Of a stretch of 64,000 bases of DNA, positions 11,601 to 20,690 are shown one piece after another; position 1 is the first letter of the stretch, and every line of letters begins with the position of its first letter. The notes beneath the pieces are model-generated. The model was not told the DNA's origin. It did not search any database and saw only the letters and a program-made list of their open reading frames with translations. The position numbers were made by a program, and so were the translations under genes. The stretch is from Theocolax elegans (Eukaryota > Arthropoda > Insecta > Hymenoptera > Cerocephalidae): the NCBI GenBank assembly GCA_026168455.1, contig CM047430.1, forward strand, positions 1,689,473 to 1,753,472, in the 5' to 3' direction.

Positions 11601-12371
11601 ATTATTTCTGATGAACTGCGCAAGTCGCTTATTGATGCGGATATCGCTGGAGACGCCGTGTCAAGCTCAGGCACGTCAACACCTGAAACGGTAATCGAGG
11701 TGAGCGCCTCCGATCAATCAGGCCCTTCCGACCTGCAAGGTTGGTGGACTCAGTTGGAGGCCAAATTGCAGCAAGTTCGCCAAGCCTCACGAGAACTTCG
11801 TCGGATGGAGACGGAGGTACTAGCGGAGTACGACCGCATCTGCGAGCAATTTGGCGATGACGCAACTCAAGCGTCTGGCAATTGGCCTAGATCAATTGAG
11901 GTGCGAAGACGCTGCCAAATGGCCTACGACGCAGAGAGACAGCGAATTCGCGAAGAAACTGACCTCTCAGAGGCGGAAACGAAAGCACGAGAAGCCATTA
12001 GTTGCTTCCAACGCGATTCAGAGCTCGGAGTTGCTACCCTCTTAAATAGAGTATATCATATGGGGAAACGATCCGCTGAAGCGCGATGGGCGGCGCTAAC
12101 GGAAGGATCCGCTTCTGGCGGAGAGCAACCGGCAGGGTCAGACTCGGCAATTCAAGAAGCTGAGGAAGCACTTGCGACGTTCCGATGACAGAAGGAACGA
12201 CAGGCGGTCTGCCTTCAGCAGCGACTCAATGCGGTGTTAGCTCGGAAAGCTCAGGCAGAGGGCAAAACAGTGCGTAGTCGCAAGTGCTACGTCTGTGGGT
12301 TGCCAGGTGTAGCGCGTGGACGCGAATGCCCGAATCGGGTAAACCATAGCACCTATGAGCGACCACGCTAA
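11601..12371 (+). pseudogene. Gypsy-1 third ORF: coiled-coil-like protein with a Cys-rich C-terminus, one internal stop
   Basis: I do not recognise this protein. It lies where env would lie, but has no signal peptide and no membrane segment. The frame is open from the candidate acceptor at 11599 to a TGA at 12186-12188. It then continues in the same frame for 60 codons to a TAA at 12369-12371. The body is acidic and basic, rich in Glu, Arg, Ala and Gln, and looks helical (around LEAKLQQVRQASRELRRMET). The end has CYVCGLPGVARGRECPNRVNH, a C-X2-C-X9-C-X5-H arrangement resembling a nucleic-acid-binding knuckle. No ATG lies near the start of the open frame, and the first internal ATG is near 11804, so a spliced start is likely. 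A second gag-like or RNA-binding protein is one possibility. Confidence 0.6.
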
Positions 12372-12576
12372 TAATTTTTTATACATTGTTTTTTTTTTAT
12401 GATTCTTGTTATATGTATCGCCTAACATGTACAATAAAGAGAGAAAAATCCATACTGGGCTTTATTTTATTTATTTATAAATATTATTTATGTTAATTAA
12501 ATTTTTCATTTTGTCTTCTGGCCTAGAGAGAGAGTAGAAATGCAGAGCTGGTACGTCTTCGGCTACCCAGCGTCTG

Positions 12577-12587
12577 GAAGGGGGGAG
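12577..12587 (+). other. Gypsy-1 polypurine tract
   Basis: GGAAGGGGGGAG stands directly before the TG of the 3' LTR, the usual plus-strand priming site. Confidence 0.85.
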
Positions 12588-12781
12588 TGTAACGAATCAA
12601 GTAATATTTGATTATATTACATTGCTCGTTACATTCTCTCTCTCTGTCTAGCCTGTGTATTAATCTTTACAGATGTTACAGGTCGACGTTCGACGATTTT
12701 CGGCGATTTTCGCGGACCTTCGTAAAGGTAAAAGTAGGGAAAGAGAGAGAGAGTTTTCGGTTCGTAAGTGCGAGAGCACTT
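12588..12781 (+). repeat. Gypsy-1 3' LTR, truncated
   Basis: It matches the first 190 or so bases of the 5' LTR with very few differences (one missing TG-type dinucleotide near the start, one C/T change). The match ends abruptly after GAGAGCACT. The remaining 600 bp of LTR are absent. Confidence 0.85.
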
Positions 12782-13180
12782 TCTGGGTTACCGCTCGAAA
12801 TGCTGCTTTCCTCACACAAACACACACACAAGGTAATCCGCAATGGAAAAATGTTGCCGCAATAACGTACTGAAGAGCTCTTTCCAGCTTCGACTCGTTC
12901 ACTGCTTCGCTGGTTAGTCCCGAAGTGCGCGCGCAGCTTCTTGCGTCGAGTCGTTCGTCTACCGCCATCGTCGCGCGCACATCGTACAATGAATGTTCGC
13001 GGCCGTGTGGATACGTCGAGGACGACTTCCCGTAATAGCTACTGCTTGATGCGAGGAAAGCGCTGTTTCTGGTGATACTGTAGTCGAAGGTGACTATTTT
13101 GCATCGTTCCGTATTATCTTGCTTATCGGCTAATTAGTTCCTTTTTGTTGCAGGTTTACGGGATGGCCGATATCGGATCA

Positions 13181-13182
<2 letters not shown>
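12782..13182. other. GC-rich unassigned segment between LTR and LINE
   Basis: No match elsewhere in the window and no convincing ORF. Intron-like signals occur near its right end (GAAGGTGACT at about 13088 and TTTTTGTTGCAG at 13142-13153). It could be part of a host 5' UTR or promoter or of an unidentified element. Confidence 0.4.

Positions 13183-13267
<85 letters not shown>
13183..13267. repeat. (TC)n microsatellite 5' of LINE copy 1
   Basis: About 85 bp of near-pure TC abut the first LINE base. An ORF crosses it as Ser-Leu repeats, which is an artefact of the repeat. Confidence 0.95.
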
Positions 13268-13270
<3 letters not shown>

Positions 13271-14764
13271 GGTCTTTCTCTAAGTTATTTCAAGGATGTT
13301 TTTTCTTTAATTATTCCTTATTTAACTTCTTTGTTTAATCTATCCTTATCGACTAACTGCTATCCTTTACTTTGGAAGCGTGCTGTAATTGTCCCGGTGA
13401 GCAAGATCCCTAAACCTAAGACGCCTTCTGATACCCGGCCGATTGCTAACATCCCGCACTTTGCTAAAGTATTCGACCGACTCATCACCAAGCAAATAAC
13501 TTTTCATTTTGAATCGAATAACATTCTATCACCTTTTCAATCTGGTTTCCGCAGTCTTTATAGTACCCAAACTGCTCTACTTAAAGTTACTGAGGATATA
13601 CGCCGAGCTATCGAAAAGGGTAAAGTAACATTTTTGCTTTTATTTGATTTTAGTAAAGCATTTGATACTATTGATCATGTAGTGTTATTTAAAATGTTAA
13701 AGCATCTTAACTTCTCTAATGATGTAATTGAGTGGCTCTTCTCATATCTTACGGGGCGTGCCCAGTCTGTTAGGGGCCCCAATAATGTTTCTTCTCTTTT
13801 TATTGAGACGTCTTCTGGTGTCCCCCAAGGCTCAACACCTGGGCCAATTATATTTTTAATTTTTATAAATTCTTTAATTAGTGTGTTATTATTTGCTACT
13901 GGTATGTTATTTGCTGATGACTTCCAACTTTGTATACATGCCAAACCTACTGAGTGCAATGTTGAAATTGGAAAGTTGATACAGGATGGCGAGCGTGTTG
14001 CAAATTGGGCTCAACCCCTTGGTCTGAAGCTAAATTTTGCTAAAACTAAAGATTTACTCATAGGCTCTGTACAGCAATTAAGGTTCGTTGATAAGGATTC
14101 ACTATGCCCTATCATAATTGATAATCAAAAAATCGATTTGGTATGCTCTGTTCGAAATTTGGGTCTTATCATTACTGAAAATTTACAATGGAATTCCCAA
14201 GTTTCGTCTGTCATTTCCAGGATTCATGGTGTGCTTCATAAGCTTCGAAATAGTGGTAGTTTCCTTTCACTTGCTCTGAGGAAAAAGTTAGTCACATCCC
14301 TTATTCTCCCTCACTTCGACTATGTTTGCGTAGTTTACAATGATCTCCCGGATTACCTAAACTTAAAATTACAACGTCTGCTCAATACTTGTGTGCGCTT
14401 CATTTTCAGACTTAAAAAAGATGTTAGACTCCAACCATTTTATGATAAGTTGAATTGGCTGTCTGTTAGTACTAGGCGTCTGTACTTCCTGGGGTTACTA
14501 ACTTATCAGGTGCTTACTACAAACAGACCTGATTATCTGCTTGCTTTGTTACCACCCCCAAGCAGTGAACTACGTCGATCTGCGCGTGTAAAATATTCTT
14601 GTTTTGAGCGTCCTCAAGCCACTACTAGTACTTTCCAAAATTCATTTACTATTCAGGCAATGGATCTATGGGATTCTTTGCCCTCTGAAATTCGCTTGAG
14701 TACTAACGTCAATATGTTTAAGAGTAGATTGTATAATTATTTAGTGGTTAAGAGTGGTGAATAG
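13268..14764 (+). CDS. LINE reverse transcriptase, 3' part (copy 1)
   Basis: Reverse transcriptase copies element RNA at the nicked target. The frame holds motif A (DFSKAFDTIDH), motif B (GVPQGSTPGP) and the catalytic MLFADD. The C-terminal domain, with LWDSLPSEIR and FKSRLYNYL near the end, is typical of the CR1/L2/Jockey group. The protein is identical to the copy at 15074-16543. It lacks the N-terminal fingers and endonuclease, and has no genuine start codon of its own: the upstream open frame runs back through the TC repeat to 13145 by chance. Clade assignment is from motif memory, not a search. Confidence 0.85.
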
Positions 14765-14994
14765 ATTTAATAGATTATAATATAATAAGCTAATGCGCAA
14801 TTCTCTTTTGTTTGACTATTATAATTTGATCATGTTATATTTTATTTCTAGTTTATATTATATTTTATATAAGTATACCGTTTTACCTATGTTACATTAT
14901 TATTTTTTGTTTTGCGATTTAGAGTTTATATTATCTATACTGTATCTTTTGCCTTAAGGTTATATCTAACCTAGGCATTAATAAATGCTTTTCA
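13268..14994 (+). mobile_element. 5'-truncated LINE, CR1-like, copy 1
   Basis: A non-LTR retrotransposon fragment starting at GATGGTCTTTCTC and ending in ATAAATGCTTTTCAA after a 230-bp 3' UTR. The endonuclease half is absent. The 3' end passes straight into TC-rich sequence rather than poly-A. The sequence repeats at 15046-16774. Confidence 0.9.
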
Positions 14995-15006
14995 ACTCTC
15001 CTCTCT

Positions 15007-15045
<39 letters not shown>
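14995..15045. repeat. (TC)n between the two LINE copies
   Basis: TC-rich run of about 50 bp linking the 3' end of copy 1 to the 5' end of copy 2. Confidence 0.95.
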
Positions 15046-15048
<3 letters not shown>

Positions 15049-16774
15049 GGTCTTTCTCTAAGTTATTTCAAGGATGTTTTTTTCTTTAATTATTCCTTAT
15101 TTAACTTCTTTGTTTAATCTATCCTTATCGACTAACTGCTATCCTTTACTTTGGAAGCGTGCTGTAATTGTCCCGGTGAGCAAGATCCCTAAACCTAAGA
15201 CGCCTTCTGATACCCGGCCGATTGCTAACATCCCGCACTTTGCTAAAGTATTCGACCGACTCATCACCAAGCAAATAACTTTTCATTTTGAATCGAATAA
15301 CATTCTATCACCTTTTCAATCTGGTTTCCGCAGTCTTTATAGTACCCAAACTGCTCTACTTAAAGTTACTGAGGATATACGCCGAGCTATCGAAAAGGGT
15401 AAAGTAACATTTTTGCTTTTATTTGATTTTAGTAAAGCATTTGATACTATTGATCATGTAGTGTTATTTAAAATGTTAAAGCATCTTAACTTCTCTAATG
15501 ATGTAATTGAGTGGCTCTTCTCATATCTTACGGGGCGTGCCCAGTCTGTTAGGGGCCCCAATAATGTTTCTTCTCTTTTTATTGAGACGTCTTCTGGTGT
15601 CCCCCAAGGCTCAACACCTGGGCCAATTATATTTTTAATTTTTATAAATTCTTTAATTAGTGTGTTATTATTTGCTACTGGTATGTTATTTGCTGATGAC
15701 TTCCAACTTTGTATACATGCCAAACCTACTGAGTGCAATGTTGAAATTGGAAAGTTGATACAGGATGGCGAGCGTGTTGCAAATTGGGCTCAACCCCTTG
15801 GTCTGAAGCTAAATTTTGCTAAAACTAAAGATTTACTCATAGGCTCTGTACAGCAATTAAGGTTCGTTGATAAGGATTCACTATGCCCTATCATAATTGA
15901 TAATCAAAAAATCGATTTGGTATGCTCTGTTCGAAATTTGGGTCTTATCATTACTGAAAATTTACAATGGAATTCCCAAGTTTCGTCTGTCATTTCCAGG
16001 ATTCATGGTGTGCTTCATAAGCTTCGAAATAGTGGTAGTTTCCTTTCACTTGCTCTGAGGAAAAAGTTAGTCACATCCCTTATTCTCCCTCACTTCGACT
16101 ATGTTTGCGTAGTTTACAATGATCTCCCGGATTACCTAAACTTAAAATTACAACGTCTGCTCAATACTTGTGTGCGCTTCATTTTCAGACTTAAAAAAGA
16201 TGTTAGACTCCAACCATTTTATGATAAGTTGAATTGGCTGTCTGTTAGTACTAGGCGTCTGTACTTCCTGGGGTTACTAACTTATCAGGTGCTTACTACA
16301 AACAGACCTGATTATCTGCTTGCTTTGTTACCACCCCCAAGCAGTGAACTACGTCGATCTGCGCGTGTAAAATATTCTTGTTTTGAGCGTCCTCAAGCCA
16401 CTACTAGTACTTTCCAAAATTCATTTACTATTCAGGCAATGGATCTATGGGATTCTTTGCCCTCTGAAATTCGCTTGAGTACTAACGTCAATATGTTTAA
16501 GAGTAGATTGTATAATTATTTAGTGGTTAAGAGTGGTGAATAGATTTAATAGATTATAATATAATAAGCTAATGCGCAATTCTCTTTTGTTTGACTATTA
16601 TAATTTGATCATGTTATATTTTTATTTCTAGTTTATATTATATTTTATATAAGTATACCGTTTTACCTATGTTACATTATTATTTTTTGTTTTGCGATTT
16701 AGAGTTTATATTATCTATACTGTATCTTTTGCCTTAAGGTTATATCTAACCTAGGCATTAATAAATGCTTTTCA
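15046..16774 (+). mobile_element. 5'-truncated LINE, CR1-like, copy 2
   Basis: It starts at exactly the same base as copy 1 and is identical as far as I can read, apart from one extra T at the homopolymer near 15077 and one extra T near 16621. Shared truncation point and identity indicate a tandem duplication of the LINE plus flanking (TC)n rather than two insertions. Confidence 0.9.
15074..16543 (+). CDS. LINE reverse transcriptase, 3' part (copy 2)
   Basis: 489 codons, identical in amino-acid sequence to the corresponding part of copy 1. Motif A lies at residues 118-124, FADD at 206-209, and the C-terminal domain runs to the stop at 16541-16543. The extra T at the 5' homopolymer puts the RT frame out of phase with the upstream TC repeat, so the ATG at 15074 is the first in frame. 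That ATG is not the ancestral start. The fragment lacks endonuclease and could not move on its own. Confidence 0.85.
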   Translation: MFFSLIIPYLTSLFNLSLSTNCYPLLWKRAVIVPVSKIPKPKTPSDTRPIANIPHFAKVFDRLITKQITFHFESNNILSPFQSGFRSLYSTQTALLKVTEDIRRAIEKGKVTFLLLFDFSKAFDTIDHVVLFKMLKHLNFSNDVIEWLFSYLTGRAQSVRGPNNVSSLFIETSSGVPQGSTPGPIIFLIFINSLISVLLFATGMLFADDFQLCIHAKPTECNVEIGKLIQDGERVANWAQPLGLKLNFAKTKDLLIGSVQQLRFVDKDSLCPIIIDNQKIDLVCSVRNLGLIITENLQWNSQVSSVISRIHGVLHKLRNSGSFLSLALRKKLVTSLILPHFDYVCVVYNDLPDYLNLKLQRLLNTCVRFIFRLKKDVRLQPFYDKLNWLSVSTRRLYFLGLLTYQVLTTNRPDYLLALLPPPSSELRRSARVKYSCFERPQATTSTFQNSFTIQAMDLWDSLPSEIRLSTNVNMFKSRLYNYLVVKSGE

Positions 16775-16836
16775 ATCAATCTCTCTATCTCTCTCTCTTT
16801 CTCTCCCTCTCACGCTCTCTCTCTCTCTCTCGCTCT
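16775..16836. repeat. TC-rich tract 3' of LINE copy 2
   Basis: Imperfect TC repeat adjoining the LINE 3' end. Confidence 0.9.
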
Positions 16837-17806
16837 AACGACACTCGATCAGATGTGCGCGTCGGGTCAGCTGCTGCGGAGCATCGAGATTCTATAATTT
16901 CTGCGAAGATTTTATGCTGCTTCTAAAGGTAATAACTAACTCCTGAGGGAGTGGTTATTGTATTAATATATCTAGTATTCAAATATTATGATTGCCATAA
17001 CCTCACCTACCAATCCTTTCCTTTTGTACAGCCAAATGCTTACTTGTATCCTTCTAATTAAAACAACGTCTAATTAACTATTTATTACAGCTGTTGAGAC
17101 TTCTATGCTGTTGGTCAGTGCTACTGGCAGTTCTACATTGGTGTTCATTGTTGCTGGAGGTTTGCTGCTAGATGATACTAGTGATTCCCGGTACGTCTCC
17201 TGGAGGTAGTACAATGCCGTGAGATGCCTCTCCTGATCATTGATGTACTTTCCTAGAGAGCTACGATGTGAGACCAGTTTCATCGTGCACTAGTGATCAT
17301 TTTTCTGTGCTGCTCGTGTGCTAGTGAAGATAGTGTTAGGTTCATGGGATACCTTAGGTTGAATGGCAAATACAAAGTACCTTGTCACAATTTGTATATT
17401 GTTACGCCTTTTAATAAGTATAAATCGTTATTAAATGTTTTAAGAACAATAAAAATTAAACATTTTTAATAAACCGATTTTTAATTTCGTATACCTAGAT
17501 AATTAGTTGTAAGTGTAAAAAGTGCATGTGCTCATCGAGTCGAGCTGTGCCCGCACCTTCTAGAGGGGAGCCTCATGCTAGTGCCTAACAAACTCGGGAT
17601 AAAACCACTTTTTCACTATTTTAATTATTTCTTTATAATGCTTAATATTTATGGTACACTAAATGATCTTGGCCATTATTTGTCTTAATCTTCGTGTAAT
17701 ACAAAAAAAAGGCTTATATTTTTACATTGAAATAGTCAATTTAAAATTATAAAAGGTTAAAAAAAAAAAAAAAATTAAAAACTGTCTAAGTTACCAATTT
17801 TGGCAT
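16837..17806. other. Unassigned segment
   Basis: About 970 bp of moderately GC-rich, then AT-rich sequence. A 69-codon frame on the minus strand (17074-17283) starts with ATG but resembles nothing I know. No terminal or tandem repeats were seen. Confidence 0.4.
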
Positions 17807-18297
17807 TTAAAAATTTACACCACCATATCTAAAACATGTAGGCAAGGCGTTCACAAATGTTACAGAAACAAAACATTTGCGAAATTCTCTTTCATTTCTC
17901 AATCCCCATCTTGTAGTGCTCGACTTGTGTGATTGTCTCGTTTCTCTCGAGCGACAAACTTCACACTCGTCGAGCTCATAATCATTAATCCTATTCTTAA
18001 CTTCAGCGAGTTTCGCACACTCCCTTAAAAAAAGTAAAGTTTGATACAAGTGTGCGAAGGAAGTGATTGTTCTGGATTTTTATTGTTCGGATGTTATCCT
18101 ATTCGATTTTTTAGGCAACGTTTTGTCTCTCCAATGTAAATGGCCGGGCATTTAATACAAAATAACTTGTAAACTACCCCTATCACCTCCCAATTTGATG
18201 TTTTGTCTTTGCCTAATTTTATAATAGTATAAACATTTATTGAAAAACTCTTTATTATAAGGTAGTGATATGGTACATAGTGCGATTTTTTATCCAT
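17807..18297 (-). pseudogene. Penelope-like element relic: GIY-YIG endonuclease region
   Basis: On the minus strand the frame from 18297 contains GVVYKLFCIKCPAIYIGETK followed by RCLKNRIG. This is the N-terminal half of a GIY-YIG nuclease preceded by the Cys-X2-Cys insertion typical of Penelope-like elements. It breaks at about 18094, and a second frame (18049-17807) resumes with a Cys-containing segment that fits the downstream part of the same domain. The reverse transcriptase that should lie upstream is missing. This is a short, decayed fragment. Confidence 0.7.
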
Positions 18298-18421
18298 TTT
18301 AACATAAGCTCACGTGGGCTGTAACTTTGTACTAAATATTAACGTAAAATTTAATTTTTAATTCACAATTATTATAAAATGTGATATAAATGTTTATAAT
18401 TTTGTCCAATAAATTCAGTAC

Positions 18422-18452
18422 CTGAAGAGGTCTGCAAACTTAGCAAACGAAA
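18422..18452 (+). ncRNA. Hammerhead-like ribozyme motif, copy 1
   Basis: CTGAAGA (18422-18428, fitting the CUGANGA core) is followed by one extra G. Then come GTCTGC (18430-18435), a 7-base loop, GCAAAC (18443-18448) and GAAA (18449-18452). Stem II has one C-A mismatch. Penelope-like elements are known to carry hammerhead motifs. The extra G and an unresolved helix III make activity doubtful. Confidence 0.45.
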
Positions 18453-18636
18453 AGTTGTGCACTTAAATAAATAAATTGGATATATTACTTAGTAAAGTAT
18501 ATAATATGAGTAAAGTATATAATATCGGTCTCTCTCGAACTAAATGCTTTAATTTAAAATAAAGCGGGCCTATCGTATATATAGCCACAGAACATCTTGC
18601 TGGCGTCGCGGTTTATCTTGCGACAGGCGTCTAAAG

Positions 18637-18845
18637 TAGGGCTGCCGATTGGATTCGAATCTTTGAGTATTTCAAGATTCGGATACCCGAAATCCGGATA
18701 GATCCGAATCTCAGATTCGTAGATCCAGATACTCTAAAGTATCCGGATCTTATACGGATCCAAGATTCGGATCTTACGGATCCAAGATCCGGATCGTACG
18801 GATCCGAGATCCGGATCTTACGGATTCGAGATCCGAATCCTGTAA
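18637..18845. repeat. hAT left terminal and subterminal repeats
   Basis: TIR plus clustered GATCCGA/ATCCGGAT words on both strands, mirrored at about 23050-23207. Such subterminal arrays are transposase-binding sites in other hAT elements; binding here is inference. Confidence 0.75.
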
Positions 18846-20439
18846 ATAACGTCTCCGGACCGTTTATCTTGTAAATTACAGTTATTAATAATTACCTAAA
18901 TATTAGAAGTGAGCGAGTACCCGAAATTTCGAGTTACTCGGCCCAAAAACTCAACTCGACGATTTGGATTCATGAAAAGTAAGCAAGCTTTAAGCGCTGA
19001 TATTTTTGGTATCAATTAGTCGATTTAAGCGTACTTAGAAGCGATTAAAAGCTCTCGGGAATACGAAAAAAATTCTAATTCAATCCAAAATTCAATTTGT
19101 TTCATGGAAAAGACCAAAAATTCGCATTGTTATGAACAATTGAACTTGATAATAAAATGTAGAAAAGTACATTGCATTAAAATGAACATTGCACCTAATC
19201 AACAATCAAAAGCATTACCGTGTTATTCTTTTCTGTTAGAAAAGCAAAGAAAATACCTTTGGGTAACGGATTTTATCTAAACTCTGAGATATGTTTTTTC
19301 AATATATATATTAGATTAGAACTTACAATTGGCATGCTACTATGGATACTAAATATTACACTGTATTATGTAATGTTTCAATAAAACTTTTTAAATATGG
19401 TTGAATAATTGGTTTATTTAATGATGCTTTATCTGCATGTACAATTTTGAAAAAGTTAAATGTAATTATTTGAACATACTAAACATTTAGTGTCTACGGT
19501 AGCATGACAATTGTAAGTTGTAATGTTATTCGATTATAATCTAATTATGTATCTCACGTAAACATGTCCGTATTAAATTTACTTGTATTGTGAATCCGCA
19601 TCGTGAAATCATTCAAGTGTTAACGCTCATCGTGCGTAGTAATATTCACCGAGTAAGTGGTTACTTATTTATATAATTATGGTGCGAAAAAGAAGTTGGG
19701 TGTGGACTCACTGCACTAAACTTGCTGATAGTTTAACAGCAAAATGCAACATTTGCGAAGAAGAGTTCCAAATTAAAGGTTCTACGTCATCGCTAAATAA
19801 ACATTTGCGTAGCGTGCATGGGTACAATGATAACGATCCAAAAAGGCAAAAAATGCAAATTAGGTAAGTTATTATGATTAATTATTCTAGTACCATTATT
19901 AATATTATTATTATAATTATAATTATTATTATTATTATTATAATTTGTAACAGACAACTAATAATTTTTTTTTATTATCACATGTTAGTGGTGTCGAAAT
20001 CTATAAATTATGCCTTAACCCATAAACTATAAAGTATATCTGAATGCATCAAATTTTATAAAAAGTTATCTTTATTTATTATTAGTGATGATTTGGAGAT
20101 TAACATGAGTGCATTGGAGGAACTGAATGATAGTGTAAATAATCCTAGTGTGAGTGACATAGATTCTTCAATGGAAACACTTGACGTACAAGAAAATGAG
20201 ATAAGTTTGCCATCCACTAGCCGAGCTCAAACGTCAACGCCTATATCTCGCGCACGTCGCATTTTGAAGGTAAAAAGATAAAAAAATATTTAATGCAACT
20301 TTTTTTACTGCTTACTGAAATAGACATTTGAGGTTTGCGATGTAGTTAGAGCACTATAGACATATTTAAATACCTGTTTTGACAGTTGTGCAGTGTTTAC
20401 GTTACATTACCTTTGGCGATATATATATATATAAATACA

Positions 20440-20690
20440 CCGAGTTTTGCTTGTGTTGAATGTTTATCTAACCGCTTGACGTATCGGTTATCCGATTATA
20501 AAAAAGGTATTTTTTATATCTAAGTTTTTCAATATTGTTTGTGTGTTCATTTAATTTGTTATTTGTGTTATCAATAAAATAGCCTGAAGAGGTTGGCAGA
20601 CCACGCCAACGAAACGTCGCTTGGAAGAAAAACTTTTTGTTTTTTTTCATTTCCTTCGCCTCCGTCAGATCGACAAAATTCCTATTAAAA
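20440..20690 (+). mobile_element. Penelope-like terminal fragment in hAT intron 2
   Basis: The sequence around ATCAATAAAATAGCCTGAAGAGG resembles that around 18410 (CCAATAAATTCAGTACCTGAAGAGG) and carries the same hammerhead-like layout. Boundaries are approximate. It lies within intron 2 of the transposase gene and leaves the splice sites untouched. Confidence 0.5.
20584..20614 (+). ncRNA. Hammerhead-like ribozyme motif, copy 2
   Basis: CTGAAGA (20584-20590), one extra G, GTTGGC (20592-20597), a 7-base loop, GCCAAC (20605-20610) and GAAA (20611-20614). Stem II is perfectly paired over 6 bp. Relative to the motif at 18422, one base pair has changed on both strands (U-A to G-C), a compensatory change in favour of a real stem. 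The cleavage-site helix was not resolved. Confidence 0.5.

Larger units (their letters stand above)
3945..12781 (+). mobile_element. Gypsy-1 LTR retrotransposon, decayed, 3' LTR truncated
   Basis: In order the element has a 5' LTR, a primer-binding site, a leader, gag, pol (protease, RT, RNase H, integrase), a third ORF, a polypurine tract and the first 194 bp of the 3' LTR. RNase H before integrase in pol is the Gypsy (Ty3-like) order. The 3' LTR is cut off where an unrelated GC-rich segment begins, so no target-site duplication can be checked. Gag has frameshifts and a stop, pol has a TGA in the protease motif, and ORF3 has a TGA. The copy is therefore not autonomous. Confidence 0.9.

Noticed and set aside
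8105..12188. TGA recoding (selenocysteine or read-through) in Gypsy-1
   Set aside because: Two TGA codons disrupt pol and ORF3, but gag also has a TAA and frameshifts, so general decay is simpler. Cysteine or selenocysteine is not expected at the protease serine.
13145..13267. Protein start with a long Ser-Leu repeat fused to the LINE reverse transcriptase
   Set aside because: The Ser-Leu run is translation of (TC)n. The second LINE copy is out of phase with its TC tract, so the fusion is chance.
17074..17283. 69-codon minus-strand ORF
   Set aside because: No recognisable motif, no splice context, and a length compatible with chance.
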